Program-made: the position numbers and the translations under genes
Part shown: positions 8,717 through 18,000 of the stretch, piece after piece
Layout of the letters: every line of letters starts with the position of its first letter
Numbering within the stretch: the first letter of the stretch is position 1
Notes under the pieces: model-generated
What the model was told of the DNA's origin: nothing
The model's input: the letters and a program-made list of their open reading frames with translations, nothing else
The model's database searches: none
NCBI GenBank assembly: GCA_902802265.1
Contig: CADCLN010000026.1
Coordinates: 1-42,350 of the forward strand
DNA from: an uncultured Bacteroidales bacterium
GTDB lineage: Bacteria > Bacteroidota > Bacteroidia > Bacteroidales > Bacteroidaceae
Direction of reading: 5' to 3'
Length of the DNA stretch: 42,350 nucleotides

Positions 8717-9627
8717 CTTACCTACTCTTCTACCTTCTCTCCCTCCTTCCGCTGCGCATCCTCTACCTCATCAGCGACTGCTGCTACTTCTGGCTCTACA
8801 GAGTCTTTCGCTACCGCCACCACATCGTCCGAAAAAACCTTACAGACAGCTTTCCCGAAAAAACCGAAGGTCAGCGCCGAGACATTGAGCGCCGCTTCTA
8901 CCACTGGCTTTGCGACTACTTCCTGGAGACGGTCAAGCTGACCACCATGTCCCGCAAAGAGATGCACCGCCGAATGCAATTCCCTGGCATCGAACAAATG
9001 AATGCCGACTTAGCTCAAGGCCGATCCGTATGCATCCTTCTGGGGCACTACTGCAACTGGGAATGGGTCAGCAGCATACCCAGCCACTGTCCACCTCAAA
9101 CGCAGGGTGCACAAATTTTTCACCCCTTGGAAAACAAAACTTTCGACAACATTTTCTGCCGCATCCGAACCCGTTTCGGGTCTAAGAACATCCGCAAGGA
9201 CGACACCTTCCAAACCCTGCTACGCTGGAAGAAGGAAGGCCGCATCTGCTACACCGGCTTCATTGCCGACCAAGTCCCTGGCTACAAAGAAATGCACTAC
9301 TGGACCACCTTTCTCAGCCATCCCCAAACACCCGTCTTCACCGGTGCTGAACGCCTCTCCCGCATCCTCGATTACACCGTCTATTACGTTGACCTGCGCC
9401 GACCTCGCCGAGGCTACTATGTCGGCACCTTTATCAAACTCACCGACAACCCTGGCGCCCTCCCCAAATTCCAACTCACACAACGCTACGTTGAAATGCT
9501 CGAAGCCACCATCCGCCGCAACCCGCCCTACTGGCTCTGGAGCCACAACCGATGGAAACGCACCCGATCCGAATTCGACGCCCTCTTCAACGAACAGGAA
9601 CGCCATCGCATCCTCAATAAACTATAG
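8713..9627 (+). CDS. LpxL/HtrB-type lysophospholipid (lipid A) acyltransferase
   Basis: 304 residues with an N-terminal membrane anchor (LLFYLLSLLPLRILYLISDCCYFWLYRVF). The acyltransferase HX4(D/E) site is LLGHYCNWEW near residues 110-121, preceded by the typical RHHIVRKNLTDSFPEKTEGQRRDIERRFY segment, and followed by GFIADQVPG and a TGAERLSR motif. Family members attach secondary acyl chains to lipid A or related glycolipids on the cytoplasmic face of the inner membrane. The gene overlaps the YejM-like gene by 4 bp and is followed after 19 bp by a WaaE-like glycosyltransferase, which supports a lipid A or core assembly role. The C-terminal FDALFNEQERHRIL ends normally. Full length for the family. 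Confidence 0.88.
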   Translation: MTYLLFYLLSLLPLRILYLISDCCYFWLYRVFRYRHHIVRKNLTDSFPEKTEGQRRDIERRFYHWLCDYFLETVKLTTMSRKEMHRRMQFPGIEQMNADLAQGRSVCILLGHYCNWEWVSSIPSHCPPQTQGAQIFHPLENKTFDNIFCRIRTRFGSKNIRKDDTFQTLLRWKKEGRICYTGFIADQVPGYKEMHYWTTFLSHPQTPVFTGAERLSRILDYTVYYVDLRRPRRGYYVGTFIKLTDNPGALPKFQLTQRYVEMLEATIRRNPPYWLWSHNRWKRTRSEFDALFNEQERHRILNKL

Positions 9628-9646
9628 ATAAAAAAATTAAAACCCC

Positions 9647-10411
9647 ATGATCACCGTCATCATCAACACCTACAACGCCGAAAAACACCTTGAACGCGTC
9701 CTCGAAAGTGTCAAACATTTCGACGAAATCCTCCTCGTCGATATGGAGTCCAAAGACCAGACCCTGACCATAGCCCAAAACCACGGCGCACACATCCTCA
9801 CCTTCCCCCGTGGTGAACACAACATCGTAGAGCCCGCCCGCCAATTCGCCATCAACCACGCCACCCACGAATGGTGCCTTGTCGTCGATGCCGACGAAAT
9901 CGTCCCCCCACAGCTCCACGACTACCTTTACCAAATCATTCAGCAGCCCGACTGCCCCGACGGTCTCTACATCCCCCGCAAAAACTACTTCATGGGCCGT
10001 TTCATGCACGCATACTATCCCGACTACAACCTCCGCTTCTTTCGGAGAGAAAAAACCACTTGGCCACCCATCATCCACATCCAGCCCCAAGTCTCAGGCT
10101 CCATCGGACACATCCCTGCCAACCACAAAGAACTTGCCCTGGACCACCTCGCCGACGACACCATATCCCAACGCCTGCAGAAAACCGACCAATATACCGA
10201 CAACGAACTCCGCAAGAAAGCCCTGAAGCACTACCCACCCCTGGCCCTCATCTATCGGCCCCTACACCGATTCCTGAAATCCTACTTTCTCAAAAAAGGT
10301 TTTCTCGACGGCACACCTGGTTTCATCCGATCCTGTCTCGACGGCTACTACCAGTTCATCATGATAGCGAAAATGTTTGAAGCCAGAAACAAGACAACCA
10401 CACACCATTAG
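9647..10411 (+). CDS. WaaE/KdtX-like GT2 glycosyltransferase (LPS core type)
   Basis: 254 residues, all one GT2 domain: MITVIINTYNAEKHLERVLE, DEILLVDMESKDQTL, NHGAHILTFPRGEHNIVEPAR, and the DxD-type VVDADEIVPPQL near residue 85. The 'YNAE...L..V...DEI..VD..S.D.T' layout is that of WaaE/LgtF enzymes, which add a glucose or heptose-linked sugar to LPS core. It is the last gene of the operon, 19 bp after the acyltransferase, and a likely terminator follows. The sense strand is extremely C- and A-rich and G-poor (codons such as ATC, CTC, CCC), the opposite of the first gene in the operon. Acceptor unproven. Confidence 0.86.
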   Translation: MITVIINTYNAEKHLERVLESVKHFDEILLVDMESKDQTLTIAQNHGAHILTFPRGEHNIVEPARQFAINHATHEWCLVVDADEIVPPQLHDYLYQIIQQPDCPDGLYIPRKNYFMGRFMHAYYPDYNLRFFRREKTTWPPIIHIQPQVSGSIGHIPANHKELALDHLADDTISQRLQKTDQYTDNELRKKALKHYPPLALIYRPLHRFLKSYFLKKGFLDGTPGFIRSCLDGYYQFIMIAKMFEARNKTTTHH

Positions 10412-10444
10412 CCCCAGACAACCATCAGAATATAAGCAAAACTC

Positions 10445-10500
10445 GAAGTGCATCCCGAAAGTTTTTTGTTTAACATCCGAGGGGGCACTTCACATTTTTT
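10445..10500 (+). terminator. Possible terminator after the glycolipid operon
   Basis: GAAGTGC (10445-10451) pairs with GCACTTC (10485-10491) across a 33-nt loop, and ACATTTTTT follows. The position, just after the last operon gene and before the cobalamin promoter, fits a terminator, but the loop is long. Confidence 0.4.
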
Positions 10501-10510
10501 CCGCTTTCTT

Positions 10511-10542
10511 GTTGGTGATTTCAGTGAAAAGTCGTACCTTTG
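10511..10542 (+). promoter_or_regulatory. Promoter of the cobalamin operon
   Basis: GTTG (10511-10514) is followed after 20 bp by TACCTTTG (10535-10542), a perfect TAnnTTTG -7 box. Transcription would begin about 7 nt further on, just before the riboswitch. Confidence 0.7.
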
Positions 10543-10547
10543 CGGCG

Positions 10548-10708
10548 CAACAGGTTCCCCGAAGGGGGGATTAAAAGGGAACGGGGTGCAAATCCTCGAC
10601 TGTCCCGCAGCGGTAAATTCCTAATATCCAAGCCACTTTGTTGCCACTGGGCATAATGCCTGGGAAGGTTGTGTGGCGTTTGGAGGAACAAGTCCGAAGA
10701 CCTGCCTT
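10548..10708 (+). promoter_or_regulatory. Cobalamin riboswitch
   Basis: The conserved core words of an adenosyl/hydroxo-cobalamin aptamer occur in order: CAGGTTCCCC with GGGGGGATTAAAAGGGAA, GGGTGCAAATCC, the CTGTCCCGCAGCGGTAA segment (10598-10615), and the B12 box AGTCCGAAGACCTGCC (10691-10706). The spacing is normal. It starts a few bases after the predicted transcription start and ends 49 nt before btuB, so expression-platform pairing with the btuB start region (10710-10757) is expected. It should repress btuB and probably the whole following operon when cobalamin is plentiful. Confidence 0.93.
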
Positions 10709-10756
10709 TGCATTTATGATATTGAGGTGCCCTCGTGGATAAGGGTGCTTTAAAGT

Positions 10757-12745
10757 ATGTGTAAAAGATTCATGGCATTTACAGTCATCTGCGCAGGTAG
10801 CTTAGCGGCAACGGCGCAGACAGTGGTTGATAGTACAGCTATCAAGCTGGACGATGTCGTGGTGTGGGGTAGCACAAACAGGAAGGAGATTGTGCCGGCA
10901 CAAAGATTGATCGGTGCAGAACTGGAGGCGTTGAGCAGCAGTTCGGTAGGCGATGCCATACGGTATTTCTCCGGCGTGCAGTTGAAAGACTATGGAGGTG
11001 TGGGTGGACTGAAAACTGTAGATGTCAGGAGCATGGGCACCAACCACATGGGGGTGTTCTACGACGGCATCCAGTTGGGGAATGCTCAGAACGGACAAGT
11101 AGATCTGAGCAAGTTTAGCCTCGACAACGTGGAGAGCATCAGCCTGTACAACGGACAAAAGAGCGACATTCTGCAGTCGGCAAAGGACTATGCCGCGGCG
11201 GGAGTTATCTACATAAGAACCAGACGCCCACAGTTTGCAGAAGGAAAGAATTACAACGTCCGAGCAAGCCTGAAGGCAGGGTCGTTTGGCGTAATCAATC
11301 CGTCTTTTTTGTGGGAGCAGAAATGGTCTGCCCGTCTGAACAGCAGTTTCAACACGGAATATCTGACGGCTACGGGCAAATACAAGTTCCGCTACCGACG
11401 GGTGCTGAGCGACGGTTCGACAGCATGGGACACGACAGCCATACGCCAGAATGGCGACATGGAAGCGTTCAGGCTGGAAGGGGGACTGTTTGGACGGTTG
11501 AATGACGGGGTGTGGAATGCCAAGGTGTATTACTACACGTCGAACAAAGGCATCCCTGGAGCCATTGTCAACAATGTGTGGAAGACATCGCAGCGGCAGT
11601 GGGACCACAACTTCTTTGCCCAGGGTCAGATGAAAAAGAGCTGGGGACGGTATGAACTGATGCTGAACGGGAAATTTGCCTGGGATTACCTGCATTATCT
11701 AAGCCCCGACACGACATCCCTATATATTAACAATGTATTCCGACAGACAGAGGCATACATTTCTGTTGCCAACCACTACAGCCTCTGCGACCAGTGGGAT
11801 GTAGCCGTTACGGCGGACTACCAGTTCAACGCCCTGAATGCGGACCTGGCCAATTTTGTTTACCCCAAACGGCATACGTTCCTATGGGCTGCAGCCAGTA
11901 CATTTGAGTGGGGACGCTTCAAGGCGATGGGAAATGTGATTGGAACACACGCTTTCGACGTGACCGATGTACATCGTGCACAATGTGTGGGCAAACTGAC
12001 CCCTGCCCTCTTCCTTTCCTTCCAGCCCGTTTCAGCCATCACACTTCGTGCATACTACAAACAATCATTCCGTCAACCTACATTCAACGACCTCTATTAC
12101 ACAGACATAGGAAACATTTCGTTAGAGCCGGAATTTGCCACGCAGTACAATGTGGGGGCAACCTACCAGAAACGTTTTGGACAGTCGTGGCATTTTGAAG
12201 GAAAAGTGGATGCCTACTTCAATAAAGTAGATAACAAGATTGTAGCCATACCGAAGGGCAGTGGTCAATATCGCTGGATGATGATGAACATAGGGAAAGT
12301 GAAAATTCTGGGTGTGGACGTAAGTGCTGGGACGGAATGGAATCTGCTGAAGGACTGGACATTGAACCTGACGCTGAACTATACCTACCAACGTGCACGA
12401 GACTACACCGACCCGACCGACAACGACCCTGCATCAGGCACGTGGGGTGGGCAGATAGCCTATATACCCTGGCATAGCGGGTCGGTCGTCGGCAACCTCC
12501 GCTACAAACGCTGGATGCTGAACTACAGTTTTATATACGTAGGAGAGCGGTATCACAATTCGGCAAATATCCGCCAGAACCATGAAGAGCCGTGGTACAC
12601 GCACGACGTGAAAGTGGGCTGGAACATTCAATCCCTATCCTTATCCCTCGAAATCAACAATTTGCTCAACCAACAATATGATGTCGTACTCAATTACCCC
12701 ATGCCAGGGCGCAACTGGAAATGCATAGTAAAATACGGTTTTTAA
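10757..12745 (+). CDS. btuB: TonB-dependent cobalamin receptor BtuB
   Basis: 662-residue outer-membrane receptor. Residues 1-21 are a signal peptide (MCKRFMAFTVICAGSLAATAQ). A plug domain follows (KLDDVVVWGSTNRKEIVPAQ; DAIRYFSGVQLKDYGGVGGL; SMGTNHMGVFYDGIQLGNAQNGQVDLSKF), then a 22-strand-type barrel with NFNDLYY, PEFATQYNVGATY and the terminal aromatic residue (KCIVKYGF). There is no extra N-terminal carboxypeptidase-like domain. Assignment to cobalamin rather than another ligand rests on the riboswitch 49 nt upstream, the BtuG-like gene that overlaps its end, and the BtuF/BtuC-like genes downstream. TonB, ExbB and ExbD are not in the window. Confidence 0.92.
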   Translation: MCKRFMAFTVICAGSLAATAQTVVDSTAIKLDDVVVWGSTNRKEIVPAQRLIGAELEALSSSSVGDAIRYFSGVQLKDYGGVGGLKTVDVRSMGTNHMGVFYDGIQLGNAQNGQVDLSKFSLDNVESISLYNGQKSDILQSAKDYAAAGVIYIRTRRPQFAEGKNYNVRASLKAGSFGVINPSFLWEQKWSARLNSSFNTEYLTATGKYKFRYRRVLSDGSTAWDTTAIRQNGDMEAFRLEGGLFGRLNDGVWNAKVYYYTSNKGIPGAIVNNVWKTSQRQWDHNFFAQGQMKKSWGRYELMLNGKFAWDYLHYLSPDTTSLYINNVFRQTEAYISVANHYSLCDQWDVAVTADYQFNALNADLANFVYPKRHTFLWAAASTFEWGRFKAMGNVIGTHAFDVTDVHRAQCVGKLTPALFLSFQPVSAITLRAYYKQSFRQPTFNDLYYTDIGNISLEPEFATQYNVGATYQKRFGQSWHFEGKVDAYFNKVDNKIVAIPKGSGQYRWMMMNIGKVKILGVDVSAGTEWNLLKDWTLNLTLNYTYQRARDYTDPTDNDPASGTWGGQIAYIPWHSGSVVGNLRYKRWMLNYSFIYVGERYHNSANIRQNHEEPWYTHDVKVGWNIQSLSLSLEINNLLNQQYDVVLNYPMPGRNWKCIVKYGF

Positions 12746-13917
12746 TCCTCCTCCTGTGCGTGGCTTGCCGCCACGACACAGAAGTGTTTTTGCCCGAAGT
12801 GGAAAAAGTGGCAGAAGGCGAGGTGCTGGTGGATAGTGCTTCGCAGGCTGCCAGCAACACCTTCCTGCCTGTGTATGAACGTGTGGAGGGCTTCTACCTG
12901 CTCAACGAGGGGAACATGGGAAGCAACAAGAGCACACTGGATTACTACGACTTCTCGGCAGGGCAATACATCCGGAACATCTACGGAAATGCAAACCCCC
13001 ATGTGCCGAAAGAGCTGGGCGACGTGGGGAACGACTTGGCCATCTACGGGGGTCGGCTATATGCCGTCATCAACTGTAGCAACAAGATTGAAGTGATGAA
13101 CAGTCAGACGGCAGAGCGCATCGGTCAGGTAGATATTCCAAACTGCCGATACATCCGTTTTTCGGGTCGTTACGCCTACGTCACCAGCTATACAGGTCCG
13201 GTGGTCATCAGCGACGAGTACAAGCAGCGGGGGTACGTGGCACGGATTGACACAGCTACGCTGCAAGTGGTCGATACCTGTGTGGTGGGATTTCAGCCCG
13301 ACGGACTGGAAATTGCAGATGGGAAGATATATGTGGCTAATTCCGGCGGGTACAGGTTGGGCAACTACGAGCACACGCTGTCGGTGGTCGATCTCCAGTC
13401 GTTCCGTGAGTTGCGACGCATTCCCGTGTCGCCCAACCTGCACCATGTGCGCCTCGACAACCATGGGCAGCTGTGGGTTTCCTCACGGGGTGACTACTTC
13501 GCCGTACCCGCCAAACTGTATTGCATTGCTGTATCAACAGAAGAAGTGACCGACTCGGTGGATGTAGCTGTATCGGACTTTTGGCTCGACGGCGATTCGC
13601 TCTATTTTTACGGAACGGCGTGGAGCTATGTTTCGATGGACGACGAGATCACATACGGCATTATAAATGTAAAGACGCACCAGATTGTCAGTCGGGGCTT
13701 CATCACCGACGGCACAGTCATCAAAAAACCATACGGGATTGCCGTGAATCCGTTGACCAAGGACATCTACCTCACGGATGCCAAGAACTACGTCAATCCA
13801 GGCACACTCTATTGCTTCGACCCCGCGGGAAAGAAGAAGTGGAGCGTCCGCACGGGCGACATCCCCGCACACATTGCGTTTCGAGGCATACCAAAAAAAA
13901 ACAATAGGTATCATTAA
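12721..13917 (+). CDS. btuG: BtuG-like surface cobalamin-binding lipoprotein (YncE/DUF5074 beta-propeller)
   Basis: 398 residues. The start lies inside the last codons of btuB (25-bp overlap), which suggests coupled expression. The short signal peptide ends in FLILLLCVACRHD, and Cys16 is the likely lipidated residue. The mature part begins with EGFYLLNEGNMGSNKSTLDYYD and continues as propeller repeats: GDVGNDLAIYGGRLYAVINCSNKIEVMN, ARIDTATLQVVDTCVVGFQPDGLEIADGKIYVANSGG and KPYGIAVNPLTKDIYLTDA. In Bacteroides, BtuG is a seven-bladed propeller that caps BtuB and binds B12 at extremely high affinity. Position and motifs fit that protein closely. Full-length for the family. Confidence 0.88.
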   Translation: MHSKIRFLILLLCVACRHDTEVFLPEVEKVAEGEVLVDSASQAASNTFLPVYERVEGFYLLNEGNMGSNKSTLDYYDFSAGQYIRNIYGNANPHVPKELGDVGNDLAIYGGRLYAVINCSNKIEVMNSQTAERIGQVDIPNCRYIRFSGRYAYVTSYTGPVVISDEYKQRGYVARIDTATLQVVDTCVVGFQPDGLEIADGKIYVANSGGYRLGNYEHTLSVVDLQSFRELRRIPVSPNLHHVRLDNHGQLWVSSRGDYFAVPAKLYCIAVSTEEVTDSVDVAVSDFWLDGDSLYFYGTAWSYVSMDDEITYGIINVKTHQIVSRGFITDGTVIKKPYGIAVNPLTKDIYLTDAKNYVNPGTLYCFDPAGKKKWSVRTGDIPAHIAFRGIPKKNNRYH

Positions 13918-13930
13918 AAAATAAACACAC

Positions 13931-15040
13931 ATGAAAAGAAAAAAACTCCTTATCCTCAGTCTCCTCTGTGCCCTCTGTGCTACATCGCGGGCGCAGGAAT
14001 CTCCCTACATCAACAGGGTGTTTGAATACATGCCCGCACCTGGTCAGTTTGTGAACGAATTGCCGGAATGGGAAGAAGGCGACAACGCTGAAGCCATGCG
14101 CCAGAAGGCAGAAGACTGCATTGCCCAGCACCAGCAGATAGCCATCACGCTGGGCAGCTGGGGCGGATACGTCGTCTTCGGCTTCGACCATCCCATTCAA
14201 AACAAACCTGGCGAGTACGACTTCAAGTTGCTGGGCAACAGCCTGTATTACGAAACGGAGTCGGGGGAGGTGAGCACGAAGAGCGGTGCAGCCGAACCAG
14301 GTGTGGTGTGTGTAAGCTACGATGCCAACGGAAACAGCCTGCCCGACGATGAGTGGTATGAACTGTGGGGGTCGCACCACAGCCATTCGCTGACGAAGCA
14401 CGCCTACCGATGCACATACTTCCGCACCCCCGCCGACCATGTGGCTACGCCCCACCCCACGAACAAATACGTGAGGGACACCACATACATCCGCTGGCAA
14501 GCAGCCGACGGCGAGGAAGGCTACGTGCAGGCACTGTCGTTCCACAGGCAGGAATACTTCCCTGCTTGGATAGACACCGACTCGCTCACCTTCACGGGCA
14601 CCCGTCTGCCTTGCAACTCCGTGGCTGGCGGCGCGGGCGGCACGGACTACACCCTCTATTGCTTTGATTGGGGCTATGCCGACAACCATCCCAACAGCAC
14701 CCGTCTCGACCCCTCCGACCCCCTCATTCCTGAACATCTGCGCCATGTGTCGGAATTCAAAATTGACTGGGCTGTGGATGCCGACGGAAAAAGCGTATCA
14801 CTGCCTAACATCCAATTCGTAAAAGTCTATACAGGCGTGCAGGAGTTTAATGGTTGGCTGGGAGAAGCCAGCACAGAAGTGCTCGATGCCTGGGACCTCC
14901 ACATGCTCGATGCCGACGGAAACCCCATACCGGCAGAGGTGGAACCCAGTCCCTACGACTTGGACGGCGATGGCCGTCTGACGATTGACGACATTACGAC
15001 ACTGATAGATATGTATCTTTATGAACCGTTAAATGTATGA
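13931..15040 (+). CDS. Secreted protein of the cobalamin operon with a dockerin-like C-terminus
   Basis: 369 residues with a signal peptide (MKRKKLLILSLLCALCATSRAQE). The main domain (about 25-320) is a beta-rich cell-surface type, with VNELPEWEEGDNAEAM, ITLGSWGGYVVFGFDHPI, LLGNSLYYET, PGVVCVSYDANGNSLPDDEWYELWGSH and FDWGYADNHPN. Similar proteins sit beside btuB/btuG in other Bacteroidota cobalamin loci and carry generic 'cell surface protein' names. The last ~25 residues are DLDGDGRLTIDDITTLIDMYL, a dockerin/EF-hand-like calcium motif also used by the proteins at 39603 and 40933. It starts 13 bp after btuG. Ligand unknown. A cobalamin-related surface role is inferred from context only. Confidence 0.75.
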   Translation: MKRKKLLILSLLCALCATSRAQESPYINRVFEYMPAPGQFVNELPEWEEGDNAEAMRQKAEDCIAQHQQIAITLGSWGGYVVFGFDHPIQNKPGEYDFKLLGNSLYYETESGEVSTKSGAAEPGVVCVSYDANGNSLPDDEWYELWGSHHSHSLTKHAYRCTYFRTPADHVATPHPTNKYVRDTTYIRWQAADGEEGYVQALSFHRQEYFPAWIDTDSLTFTGTRLPCNSVAGGAGGTDYTLYCFDWGYADNHPNSTRLDPSDPLIPEHLRHVSEFKIDWAVDADGKSVSLPNIQFVKVYTGVQEFNGWLGEASTEVLDAWDLHMLDADGNPIPAEVEPSPYDLDGDGRLTIDDITTLIDMYLYEPLNV

Positions 15041-15061
15041 ACCCTTAAAAAACAAGTAATC

Positions 15062-18000
15062 ATGAAACAGTATTATTCACCCCGTTTCCTCTCTGTGCTG
15101 TGGACATTCTGTGCACTCTGTGTGGAGATGAGGGCAGACCGAGAGGTGAATCAGTTGCAGTTTGGCAAACAGCTGATTGAGGTTGCAACGGACGAAGTCA
15201 TTACGTTCTACGACCCATGGGGGACGGCGAACATAGTTGACGCCAATTCGTACAATTCGCAATCGCTGACGGTGTTTAAGCCCGCCGAGGCTGGCATGAG
15301 TGTCCAAATTACGTTTGAGAGAATCGACCTGGACCAGTACAGCAACAGCTACTACATGTACATAAACCTTTACGATGGAGTGGCAGATGCCACTGATGCC
15401 TTTGTGTGGGCAACGAGCACAAGCAGCATCAGCAGTACATCAAGTTTGGCTGGGCTGGACGGCACTTTGCTGGTCGAAAAAATCAACAACGACAACAAAC
15501 CTTCGTTGCCTGCCATCTACACTTCGGCCGCTGCCGACGGTGCGCTGAGTGTAGGCTTTATGCACCGCAATTCAAACCCCTGCGAGGGTTGGATGGCCAA
15601 GGTGAAGGTCGTGAAACTGGAGAATATGACCGTGACAGGTGCCGGCAGCAGCTATGACGCTGTGGTGGCAAGTCCCAAGTCGAAACAGAATGTGGCTTTG
15701 GCTCAGGCTTACGTGACGGCTACGGGTGTCATGAACCCCGACCACGTGACGGGCATCATGTTTACGCTGCCGCAGAACGAAGGTATGGTGAACCCCACTT
15801 CCTTGAAACTCTACAAAGGTGACAAACAGGTGAATTCCACCATAACGGCTGCCGGTGAAGGATACCTGATGGCGTTGGACGAGGCACTGAACGACGGTAC
15901 CACTACGTTTACGCTGAGAGGCGATATCCAGAGCACAGCAGCCGTGGGTGCAAAGGTAGAGGTGGCGGTGACAGGAGTCATCACTACAAACTATACAGAA
16001 GGCATTGCTCCCTTTACGGCTGGTACGCCTGTGACGGTTGTCAATCCAGCCATCGTGCTGCTGACTGCCGATGCATCGTCGGTCACGGTGGGTGAAACTC
16101 CGCTGCAGTTCTTCGATGAAGGTGGTGCCGACGGTGGCATACAAGCCAAAACCAACGGACAGGTGACATTTGTTCCTGACGCAGCAGGACGAAAAGTGAT
16201 GATTAACTTCACAAAAAATGCCATCTGGCACGGCAGTTACTACAACCAGGAACTGCGCATCTACAACGGCACGGCGGCTACAGCAGAGAATCTGATTCGC
16301 ACCCTGCAACAAGGAGAAACAGGGATTGTGCGTTCAACGGCAGCCGACGGTGCGTTGACAGTAGTGCTCTTCAGCGATGCTTTAAGTTCGACGACAGCTG
16401 CCGATGGATTTGAGGCAACCGTAAGCCTGTTTACGCCGCAGCCTATGGACTTCGACGGACTGGCTGTGGCTCAGTACACCACGGGGACGGTCTGTGCCGG
16501 TGATGCCAGCCAGCGCATCCTTGACATCAACGTGAAGACTCAAAACACAGAACCAGCCATGCAGCTGACGAAGATGGCGTTCACGACAAACGGGACCTAC
16601 GCCATCGTAACCCATGCCACCCTCTTTGCCGGAGAAAAAATGGTGGGTGAAACCGACGTCACGGGCGATGCCTTTGAAATCAGCCCGACCGAAGCACTGC
16701 CGCTGGTGGAAGGTGATAACAACTTCTATCTGGCTTATACCGTGAACGACGAGGCTCAGAACGACCAAACCATCGACGCTGCGCTCATCAGCGTGACAGC
16801 CTGGGTGAATGGTGCAGAAAAGACAGAAATGGCAACAGAAGGCAATCCTGAAGGAGTGCGCATGGTGGAGAATATCGTACTGTCGCAGGCCAATCAGGGC
16901 ACAGTGACCAAGACCGTGAATGGCGCTATCGCCTTCAATACCAAGACGGCCTCTGACTATAGCAGCTATTGCGAAGCTGGTACGGATGACCGCATGAACA
17001 TCTTTGTGCCGAAGCATGAAGGCATGGTGGCTCAGATTGATTTTTCGGAATTTAATGTGCAGTACGGTGCCTACAGCTGGAGCAACAAGTCCACTTTCAA
17101 AGTGTATGCTGGACAGGGTACTGAGGGCACCTTGCTTTGGGAACTGGGCGACAATGCTCAGGAATCGGTGGGTCCTGGACAGACCCTGCGTTCTACGGCT
17201 GCCGACGGTGCGCTGACCATTGTGTTCAACCCGAAGACTAGCTACAGTTATTATTATACAGGTTGGAAAGCTACGGTCAGTGAATATCAACCCAAGGATA
17301 TGGAGATTGCAGGCGTGGAAGTAGCACAGGCAAGTACCGCCATCGCCTCTGTCGGTGCTGCCGACCAAGCTTTGCTCACGGTGAATGTGAAAGCCGAAGG
17401 TGGGCTGAATGCCTTCCAGATGAATGGCATGAAAGTGAATATGAAAGGAACCGAGGCTAACATAACCAACGTTTCCGTTTGGGTGAATGACCAGAAACTG
17501 GGTGAAGCTGCTGCCGCCGCTGAAGTGGAAGTAACGTTTGCTGATCCTGTTACGCTGACAGAGGGCAACAACCTGTTCACGGTGAAGGTGGATGTGAGCA
17601 GTGATGCCGCTGCAGAACAAACCATCGACGCCAAGGTCGTTGCCGTGAAAGTGGGCGAGACAGAGATAGCCGTTGCAGCGGGTGACCCAGCGGGTAATCG
17701 CATCCTGAAGAATATCTACCTGTTACAGTCGGGCGACAACGGTGAAATGATTGTTTCGCGGGACTGCCCTATCATGTTCTACGACGACGGCGGCAGTGAT
17801 GCCAATGCTTCAGCGAACTTCACGGGTACTATCACTTTCGTTCCCAAAGAACCTGCCGACGCCATCATGCTCGACTTCAAAACTTGGAACGTGTATTACA
17901 CAACGAAACTGAACATCTACCAGAAGGGCGATGCCGAAGGTGGCTACGATGCCCAGTACAGCATGTACGACCATCCAGACAAGTCCCTGCCCATCCGTGC

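Noticed and set aside
10757-12745. Siderophore or heme receptor
   Set aside because: The cobalamin riboswitch and the overlapping BtuG-like gene make cobalamin the far better assignment.
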